Part shown: in pieces, positions 56,924 through 64,000 of the stretch
How positions within the stretch are numbered: the first letter of the stretch is position 1
How the letters are laid out: every line of letters begins with the position of its first letter
Assembly: GCF_003473485.1 (NCBI RefSeq)
Contig: NC_053046.1
Coordinates: forward strand, 5,900,001 to 5,964,000
Direction of reading: 5' to 3'
DNA: 64,000 nucleotides
Origin: Medicago truncatula
Taxonomy: Eukaryota > Streptophyta > Magnoliopsida > Fabales > Fabaceae
Program-made: the position numbers and the translations under genes
Notes under the pieces: model-generated
What the model was told of the DNA's origin: nothing
What the model saw: only the letters and a program-made list of their open reading frames with translations
Databases searched by the model: none

Positions 56924-57068
56924 TTTTGTGGTATTCAATCAAAACTTTTTGCAACTTAAAAAAAGTCTTGTGGTATTCAATCAAGACTCTTTGTCATTTT
57001 AAAAAAGTCTTGAGGTATTCAATCAAAATTTTTCATCACTTAAAAAAATCTTGTGGTATTCAAAATCA
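56924..57068. repeat. Tandem repeat, 3.5 units of about 42 bp
   Basis: Units at 56924, 56966, 57008 and 57049 (partial) share tcttgtggtattcaatcaa followed by a T-rich and an A-rich part. The 93-codon frame across it, with repeated WYSIKT words, is a by-product. Confidence 0.85.
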
Positions 57069-57266
57069 TTCAAATTTCGAAGGATTGTTTAATAAATTGG
57101 ATTTTGATGGATTTTGTAGTGTAATTTTAACAAGAAAAAGTCTTTCATGAAAAGATGAGATTTCTTGAGATTGTTTTTCTTTTAAAAGTTATTATCTCTT
57201 TATTCTCCTTTCTCTCTCCCTCCCCCTCCCTATTCTCTCCTTTCTCTATTCGTTTCTCTTTCTCTC

Positions 57267-57270
<4 letters not shown>

Positions 57271-57309
<39 letters not shown>
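57271..57309. repeat. (CT)n microsatellite
   Basis: About 19 CT units within a longer pyrimidine tract (about 57180-57335). The Ser/Leu-rich open frame over it is low complexity. Confidence 0.93.
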
Positions 57310-57312
<3 letters not shown>

Positions 57313-58043
57313 CCCCCTCTCTCCCTCTCTATCTCATACAAAAATAAAAAATTGTATTGAGAATATTATGATAGAGAGTATGTCGTAATCAATGTTCCGC
57401 AAATCGAGTATTAACTCTCCGAGATTATCAGTTTACGTTTTTAGGTACAAAAATCGTGTTAACTCTGAGGTAAAATCGGTTTCTGGTAAAATTGGAAGGT
57501 TTAACGAGTTTGACTGAGTTAACACTCGGTAAACACGTGTAACTCGACCGATTTGTAATGGCTGAGACAATATTTTTTTTTTGAAAGATTTGTAAGTGCT
57601 GGCATAAATTTAAATATGTACAATTGAATTTTGTGGGAATAACATTTTTAACAAAACAAATAAAAAATGTGTATTGAGAATAATGTGTTAGAGTGTTTTT
57701 TAGTCCCTTAAAATCTTATAAAATCCATAAAATGCTTAAAATTTGAAAATCAATAGTAAAAGAATTTTTTATTTGTTTTATTTTTCTTTATTCAAACGCT
57801 AAAATTTATTTGTTCATTATTTTTATCATCCACGCTTGTAAGTTTGTTCTTTTTCCTCTAAAATTCATCGAATCCTTTGAAATTTTAAAACCCCATAAAA
57901 TCCTTTGAAATCCTTAAAAGTCAGTGTGATAAATCTTTTAAAATCTTGAGTGTATAAAGTCTTTTACATAAAAAGTCATTTAAAATCTCACAGAATCAAT
58001 ACAATCTCACATAATATTTTAAAATCTTAAAAGAATTTTTTTA

Positions 58044-58329
58044 GGCTAAAATATGGTTTTAGTCCCTGCAAATATGCCTCGTTTTGGTTTTAGTCCCTGT
58101 AAAAAAAAATGTTTTTGGTCCCTGCAAAATTTTTTGTTTTTGAAAATAGTCTTTGACCCCACTTTTGTGATGATTTGCATACGTGGCACATTATAACTGA
58201 TCCAATTTTGTAGTTTTTGGTCTCTGCAAAATATTTTGTTTTTAAAAAAGGTCCCTGCAAAAATTTTTGTTTTTGAAAATAGTCCCTAAACAATTTTTTT
58301 TTTACAGGGACTAAAATCATATTTTAGCC
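58044..58329. mobile_element. Foldback MITE, GGCTAAAATATGG family, copy C
   Basis: Ends GGCTAAAATATGGTTTTAG and the inverse ctaaaatcatattttagcc. Repeated gtccctgcaaa motifs form the arms. It is flanked by attttttta (58035-58043) and gttttttta (58330-58338), 8 of 9 matching. It has landed inside the larger TIR element 56864-58375. Confidence 0.8.
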
Positions 58330-58390
58330 GTTTTTTTATTAAAATAGTCTTTTAAAATCATAATCCAATACACCATAAGTAAAAAAATAT

Positions 58391-58733
58391 TGGCATTGGT
58401 CCCTACACTTTATAAAAATATTGGTATCGGTCCCTCTGTTAACTTTCTGTTAAAAAAATACACAAAACTATTAGTATTGGTCCCTGCACTTTGTAAAGTT
58501 ATTGGTATTGGTCCATGCACTTTGTAAAACTATTGGTATTGGTGCCACGTGGCGTGAGATGATTAGGCCACGTGGCACTCCGTTAGTTTTGTGTTTTTTT
58601 TTTTTACCAGAATGTTAATAGAGGACCAAGACCAATATTTTTACAAAGTGTAAGGACCAATGCCAAACAAAAACAAGTGCAGGGATCAATCCCAAAATCT
58701 AATGAAAGTGCAGGATCAATGACACATTTAAAC
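58391..58733. mobile_element. Foldback MITE, GGTTTAAATGTG family, partial copy G
   Basis: Same units as 15136-15542 (attggtccctgcactttgtaaa, then their inverse). The right end gacacatttaaacc is present; the outer part of the left arm is missing, perhaps lost at the border with the neighbouring TIR element. It carries two G-boxes in its loop. Confidence 0.75.
58544..58576. promoter_or_regulatory. Paired G-boxes upstream of RER1
   Basis: Two perfect GCCACGTGGC palindromes, at 58544-58553 and 58567-58576, 13 bp apart, as in the copy near the UGT gene. They lie 312-344 bp before the RER1 start codon. Binding by bZIP or bHLH factors is possible by family knowledge; any effect on RER1 is inference. 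Confidence 0.5.
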
Positions 58734-58887
58734 CAAAAAAAACTATTAGAATAGTTAATGAATGAAAGAAATGAGATGATTCCCAGAAATTTACTCACTG
58801 AAATTGCATACACTCTTAACCCTTTGTAAGATCCCACAAGTAATCTAGTCCAGCACGTTACATCCGATCCAATCCAATTCGCGCCTG

Positions 58888-60555
58888 ATGGAGCCGGCAG
58901 CACCAGCAGTCATCGACGCCGGCACCGGAATCGCCACCGAAGAGGTTTCCCCGGCGGAAACCGCAATACTACAATTGAAACAAGCGATATGGCAACAATA
59001 TCAACACGTGCTAGACAAAACAACCCCGCACGTGCTACCGCGATGGATAGGGTTTTCGGTCGTCGCTTTCATCTACATCCTCCGCGTCTACTTACTAGAA
59101 GGCTTCTACATCGTTACGTACGGTCTTGGCATTTACATCCTCAATCTCCTCATCGGTTTTCTCTCCCCTCAGGTTGATCCCGCCATCGCCGACGCCGCTG
59201 ACGGTCCTACTCTCCCCATTAGAGCTTCCGATGAGTTCCGTCCTTTCGTTCGCCGCCTCCCTGAGTTCAAGTTCTGGTAATACTTCAATTTGATTATCAA
59301 TTATCGTTTAATTGAGTGATTTTGGTATAGGATTTAATTCATATACACTGTCAGTGTATAGAGTTTTGAGTTTTTACTCAATCATAAAGTCTGTTCATAC
59401 ACTTTGTTCTCGTGTGGTCAAGGTTATAGTTGTGTTATGATCATTGATGATATTGTGCATAATTAGTTGATACTTGATGTTGTCTAAATCGTCGTTAAAA
59501 CCTTGATATTGCAAGCTAGATTGTGGATGCGGACATTCATTTAAAACGTATGTGACTATTATGAGTTCCAAAAAGCAATTTTGATGACCAGAATGTTTTG
59601 CTGTTAGTTTCTTATGATCTTTGTCAATGTATCGAAAACAATAACCATGTAGTGTACTTCATTGCATGAAGCTATTGTTGAATTATGTTGAGTTGAATTA
59701 GTTTCTGAGTCCTCAACCACATTCTATGGTTCTCTTCGTTTTCTTCATAGGGCCTGTTTGGGTTGGTTTATTTGAGTTTATCTATTAGCATTAACACACA
59801 TGAGACTGTTTCAGAGAGCTTATGGAAGCAACTTATGATAGGGCTATAAGTTGTTTTCAGCTTATTTCCATAAGCTATTCAGTATAATTTATGAAAACAA
59901 CATATAGCTATATGTAAAAAGTTTTATTTTCTTTTGTTAATGAAACAACTTATACATAAGCACATATATGATGAGAGTTTACTGGGCTTAATTAAGTTCT
60001 TTATCCAAGGAGGACCATAGTTTGGGTCTTCCACATTGATATGTGGTTTTAGGCATAAAAAAGCGCCTACCTAGATGATGTTGTCTTCTTTGGTTTTGGT
60101 GCTCTTAAGTTGTTGTAGTTTCTTTTTCACTTAGTAAGGTCTGCAGAAGGTTGCTTTTACTAAAGCTGCTCAATTTTCCTGTGGGCAGGTACTCGATCAC
60201 AGTGGCATTTTGCATTGCAATTGTGATGACTTTCTCTAGTGCGTTTGATATTCCAGTCTTCTGGCCTATACTCCTCTTCTACTGGGTGGTCTTGTTCTCG
60301 CTTACTATGAGGAGGCAGATATCACATATGATCAAATACAGATATGTACCGTTCAATTTCGGAAAACAGGTAATTTAGATTCAAAATTGTTGTTGTGATT
60401 GTTGTGTGGCTATTGATTCAATGATTGTGTTGATTGTTGTTATAAGGATTACATCTTTTTTGCTATTACTAAGCTTTTTTTGTCTATTTTACTTTTAGCA
60501 CTATCAGAGAAAGAGAGCATCAGAAGAAGAAAGCACAAGTCTTCCTGTGGACTGA
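58888..60555 (+). CDS. RER1: RER1, Golgi retrieval receptor of ER membrane proteins
   Basis: Three exons: 58888-59276, 60189-60369 and 60499-60555, giving 208 aa in frame. After an acidic N-terminal stretch come [17 protein letters not shown] and four hydrophobic segments (about 60-80, 82-100, 132-150 and 153-172). Family hallmarks are [23 protein letters not shown] between segments two and three (quoted here only as its key words [18 protein letters not shown]), and the cytosolic tail [21 protein letters not shown]1 sits in the early Golgi and returns escaped ER membrane proteins via COPI vesicles, so its role connects to the ARF GTPase in this window. The tail is slightly longer than in yeast. 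Intron 1 (912 bp) hosts a MITE. Confidence 0.95.
59750..60016. mobile_element. Tourist-like MITE in RER1 intron 1
   Basis: Begins gggcctgtttgggttggttt and ends agttctttatccaaggagg and acc, inverted relatives of each other. The 3-bp ata flanks both sides (59747-59749 and 60017-60019). The body repeats agcttat and cataagc. Same family as the copy in the PTEN intron. Confidence 0.75.
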
Positions 60556-62176
60556 AATTTTCAGTTTTGCTGCACATTTAAGTCAAAACTGAACCCCAAG
60601 CATGTAGCTTCGCATTATATTTTAGCAACATGAGCAATCTATTGTCATGATGATTGATTAAGATTGCTCTGAGGTCTAGCGTATACGTGAACATCTGGAT
60701 GTTCAGTTCCCTATTGGGCAGCTATTTGGATGCCTTTGACGGCTTTGGGAAGATGTTGGGAACTGTTTTTTACATCTTCTTTTGTAAAATGCTTTTTACT
60801 TTTTTTTTTCTTTTTTTCTTTTTTTCTTTTTTCTTTCTTTCTATATAGGAGGGCAAATTCAAAACTCTTATTGCTGAATTCATAGTCCAATAACAAAAAA
60901 AATATAAAAACTGTGCAGAAGTCCCTTTTATTATTTGCAGATGAGGTTAACACTGATATGTCTCTTCCATTGCATTTTTTCCCTTTCTTTTTAGGAATCG
61001 CTCTCTTGGGTTATTTTCACTTGGCACTTTTCTTGTCTGTTATTTCATGGCGCCTGGCACTTTTTCTGATATAAATTTTATCAATTGAAGTTTATTTATC
61101 CAATCATCTGAGACTGTTAAATTGAAGCTTCTCTTCTTCACTAGATCCAACCAGTTGTACTGTGCCAATTTTATTTAATTTTGGATTTTAATTAACGATC
61201 ACTTGATACAACCAGTTGGTGATGGTACTTGTTCCCCCTTTACCCTTGGGTCTGTTTGGTATACCATCTGCTCAGCAAATTTTTGCTGTTATCTTCACAC
61301 GCTTTAGAAATTACATATGGTGTACTACAACTTGGAAAGTTTTCTCCTTTTTCAAGTATCCTTTCTTTTGACTATTTTGCAACTTTGGAGATGCCTAGTA
61401 CTTTGAAGTAGTCTTATGTTTGGTACATACTTTTGTTGAAGTAACAAAAAAGAACTTTACAATCTAATTAGAATCTAATTAGGATTGAATTTGTATGCAT
61501 TTTTGATGTAAAAGTTTTTTATACTGTCAATCAATCGTAACAATCAAATTATTGATCATTTTTTTACTTTAACCATAGCTATTTCTAAAGCCAAACATGA
61601 GTGGTTGCGATTTTTCAACAATATAAAACTGTGTATGAAAATTAATCTCATCTCATTATACTTGGTTTAATGTCGCCTTATAAACCTTTTAATTTCAACC
61701 CCGCGACTATATCGCACCAAGGGTTTTGCGCTAACCATTATTAAAAAAAGGTGAAATTGCAATGCATTTTTCTACTAAAAGTTAATTAGCCTCTACTTCA
61801 AATACATTGTGCATCGTCTCAAAATCTATAATAAACGAAGCATTACAGTAGTAGAATATGAAATGAAAGCACCCTTCAAAAATGAAAATGAAAAAGAAAG
61901 CTGGTTATGAAACAAAGCCGGAGTTGTTTGATAAACACTTGCATCACAACTTGTATTACAGTAGTAGCCACTAGCCAGTATCTTCAAAAGTGCCAAAATA
62001 AATTACCAAATAACAAGACTTCAAAAGTCTTCAACCTTCAAACTCATTTCTAGGCTTCATTCTTGAAGCTTACATAAACACATCAATGTCTCACACTAAG
62101 AAAGAATCAATGATAAAAAATGTATTGATGAATGTGAAATGAAATACCCTGCTGGTGCAATACTTGTACTAACCAG
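60556..62176. other. Spacer between convergent RER1 and DUF247 genes
   Basis: Expected to hold the 3' UTRs of both genes. A pyrimidine-rich tract lies at about 60798-60848. The remaining sequence has no supported gene; the frames at 60654 and 61229 are weak. Confidence 0.5.
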
Positions 62177-63781
62177 TTACTGTGCTGGTCTATAATATCC
62201 ATATACACTGTAGTAGGTTTGTGCAAAAGTAAGTAGCAACAAGACTACAGCAGCAACCAAAGAGATAATAGCCCAAGGGTTATTGAAGTAATTGTGTCTC
62301 AAGCTTGCACACCAAGTATTCCATCTATGATTGTAGTATCTATTAACAGACTCTGATAATGGAGAAAGATAACTGTTATTGATGTCAAACACAACCTCTT
62401 GGCATAACCTGTTGAAAAGGTCTGCAACTTCGGTATCACTTCCAAGCCAATGTTCGATTATCCCTCGGTAATGAAGGTATCCGACATCTTCTGGAGAGTT
62501 AATCAAGTTATCCATGAAGATAACATAGGATGTAATGTCATTGCTGCAATCAAGATGACACTGCTCAAATGCAATGAGGTTTAGAAACAGAGATTTTGTT
62601 CCATCATGGATCAAGAGTCTCGGAATACGCAGAATACCGTCCTTAAATTTAATATCCCAGAAGCGATCGGTCTTCCTTTTCTTGAACTTGATTCCAGCCT
62701 CTTTTAGCTCAGTTACACAATGTATCAGTTGCTGGCGCCGTTTGTCTGCAACTCTATTAGCGTTCGACCTGCGTTTGATCCATATTCTAGGTGCTGGTTG
62801 AGGTCCTGAGCGCAATAAGCTTCGTCTAAATACATCGAGACAGTGAAGACCTCCTTGGTCGGATAAAGGATCAAAGGTGGCATTGGTAGTGCTTTTTCTA
62901 AATGTTGATTCCAGTTTATTTCTATCACTTTTTGTTAATGGTTCATCTGTTGGCATTAAAGGGTCGAAGAATCTGAGTGCTAGATTTGCAACAAGTCCTT
63001 TCAAATCTGGTTTACCAATCTGAATTCCCAGAAGCAAATCTAGTATGAAAAGGGGAAGCTGATTTTCTAGCATGATCATATCTCTTTGAATCGAATGCAT
63101 CGATCCGCGCATTGCAAAAACAGGATCGTTCCTTGAATAACCAAGTTCCTTAAACCCTTCTGTTGCTCCTCTAAACAGCTCAATCACAAAACAACCATCA
63201 AGGACCAACATTTCCACAAACTCATTGCTGCTTAACCCGATCGTTCCTTCATAACAAGATCTTGCTTTTTCTTCCATCTCTTTCATTGCATCCAGATAAA
63301 GCCTAATGTCATGTTTTGTCCTCTTAAGAACGTGGTTAATGGAACGCCATTTATGACGTTCCATTTGTCGAAGGCGTTTTTTGCCATGATGGTATGGTCC
63401 TAAGGACACAATCTGTGGTGCAAAAGCTTTGTCGTCGCCACTACTATCTCTAAGGTAATGAGGGATTTTGTAGATTGATAGCTTAGTCCATGAACTTGCT
63501 ACATCGTCTTGATTCGCCTCCTCGAGCTTTTCCTTGATGGAGATCACCCATTCAGATACTGGTGAGCTTGCTTCCTCTTCCAAATTTTCACCATTTTGGT
63601 TGGTAAGAAGAACCTGCAATGATTCTGAAGGTTGTTGCTCAAGCTTTTGCTGCTGAGGTAACTGGATCGATCGTGTACCTGAATTCGGAGACGATGATGG
63701 AATCCCTGCTTCTAAGGTTTCTCTAAGTTTAAGGGTGATAAGGTACCAGCTCAAGAGCTCTTTGTTGAAAACAGCTACCAT
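62177..63781 (-). CDS. DUF247 membrane protein
   Basis: Intronless, 534 aa, with an ATG at 63781. The DUF247 domain spans about residues 110-520, with YKIPHYLRD, FAPQIVSLGPYHHGKKRLRQM, FVEMLVLDGCFVIELFR, DMIMLENQLPLFILDLL and, near the end, NRYYNHRWNTWCASLRHNYFNN. One transmembrane helix follows at about 506-527 (PWAIISLVAAVVLLLLTF), with a short outside or luminal end. The first 100 residues form a Gln/Ser-rich variable extension. The family is plant-specific and often found in large, fast-evolving clusters. Some grass members are tied to self-incompatibility, but the biochemical role is unknown. No second copy is in the window. Confidence 0.93.
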   Translation of the reverse strand: MVAVFNKELLSWYLITLKLRETLEAGIPSSSPNSGTRSIQLPQQQKLEQQPSESLQVLLTNQNGENLEEEASSPVSEWVISIKEKLEEANQDDVASSWTKLSIYKIPHYLRDSSGDDKAFAPQIVSLGPYHHGKKRLRQMERHKWRSINHVLKRTKHDIRLYLDAMKEMEEKARSCYEGTIGLSSNEFVEMLVLDGCFVIELFRGATEGFKELGYSRNDPVFAMRGSMHSIQRDMIMLENQLPLFILDLLLGIQIGKPDLKGLVANLALRFFDPLMPTDEPLTKSDRNKLESTFRKSTTNATFDPLSDQGGLHCLDVFRRSLLRSGPQPAPRIWIKRRSNANRVADKRRQQLIHCVTELKEAGIKFKKRKTDRFWDIKFKDGILRIPRLLIHDGTKSLFLNLIAFEQCHLDCSNDITSYVIFMDNLINSPEDVGYLHYRGIIEHWLGSDTEVADLFNRLCQEVVFDINNSYLSPLSESVNRYYNHRWNTWCASLRHNYFNNPWAIISLVAAVVLLLLTFAQTYYSVYGYYRPAQ

Positions 63782-63824
63782 TTTTTTTTTCTTTCTTTCA
63801 GGAAATTGATATTTTCAGTTTCTT

Positions 63825-64000
63825 GTTACTTAATGTTCTGAAAGGTGTTATGATCCAATCAGAAATAAATGAATTGAATAGTTGGTGAACTGAATTAAAG
63901 TCCTTAAAGGACATTTTCTTTGTTACTTCTGAAAGGTGATAATCCAATCAGAAATAAATGAATTGATTAGTTGGTGAATTGAATGAATTAAAGCCCTTAA
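63825..64000. repeat. Tandem duplication upstream of the DUF247 gene
   Basis: Two units of about 80-95 bp (63825-63921 and 63922-64000) share gttact, ctgaaaggtg, atccaatcagaaataaatga, agttggtgaa and ttaaagyccttaa. They lie 45-220 bp upstream of the DUF247 start, so promoter sequence is duplicated. A CCAAT box (atccaatcag) is present in each unit. The second unit reaches the window edge. Confidence 0.8.

Larger units (their letters stand above)
56864..58375. mobile_element. TIR element with nested MITE and microsatellite
   Basis: The left end gatgtgttggattaggattc followed by gattttaaaagac is mirrored at the right by gtcttttaaaatcataatcc and aatacacc. TAA flanks both sides (56861-56863 and 58376-58378), as in PIF/Harbinger (Tourist-like) insertions. 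It contains tandem 42-bp units (56924-57068), a (CT)n run (57271-57309) and foldback copy C. No transposase frame is seen. Confidence 0.6.

Noticed and set aside
57155-57388. Ser/Leu-rich 77-codon frame
   Set aside because: Produced by a pyrimidine tract and (CT)n repeat.

Overview
The window is nuclear DNA from a flowering plant, most likely a legume close to Medicago. It is strongly AT-rich, its genes are split by GT-AG introns, and it is dense in plant transposons. The legume call rests on a CYP81E-type P450 (isoflavonoid branch) and on small repeat families that I recall as abundant in Medicago. The species is an inference. I see no prokaryotic, organellar or free viral sequence.

Layout. 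0.5-3.5 kb: a CYP81E-like P450 (+) and an MEE59-like small protein (-). 3.8-6.9 kb: a Mutator-like element (MULE) with about 250-bp inverted ends, a broken mudrA gene and a second antisense gene remnant. 9.7 kb: a short secreted-peptide precursor ending in SGPSEKGPGH (PIP family). 13.5-15.0 kb: an intronless UDP-glycosyltransferase. 16.4-17.6 kb: a truncated L1-type LINE interrupted by another insertion. 18.8-27.4 kb: a nearly fresh Ty1/copia retrotransposon on the minus strand. 31.2-32.2 kb: a subgroup-22 R2R3-MYB (MYB44/73 type). 33-42.7 kb: gene-free, with hAT-type MITEs, a 407-bp tandem duplication, a solo LTR, a SINE and a foldback element.

From 42.8 kb the window becomes gene-rich: EB1C-like microtubule plus-end protein (+, 6 exons), a 76-aa unknown protein (+, 2 exons), an ARF1-type small GTPase (+, 5 exons), a PTEN2-type phosphatase (-, 12 coding exons), RER1 (+, 3 exons) and a DUF247 protein (-).

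The genes are housekeeping and signalling genes with no shared operon-like function. ARF and RER1 both act in ER-Golgi traffic. EB1C is a mitotic microtubule gene with a perfect M-phase (MSA) promoter motif. From memory, the order CYP81 / MEE59 / PIP / MYB73 recalls Arabidopsis At4g37260-At4g37430, and MYB44 plus EB1C recalls At5g67270-At5g67300. The window therefore looks like one conserved ancestral block loosened by transposons.

I did not find a convincing new multi-gene system. The most notable points are the PIP-type peptide gene, two foldback MITEs that put paired G-boxes about 310-340 bp upstream of two unrelated genes, the MSA site of EB1C, and several well-resolved nested insertions.
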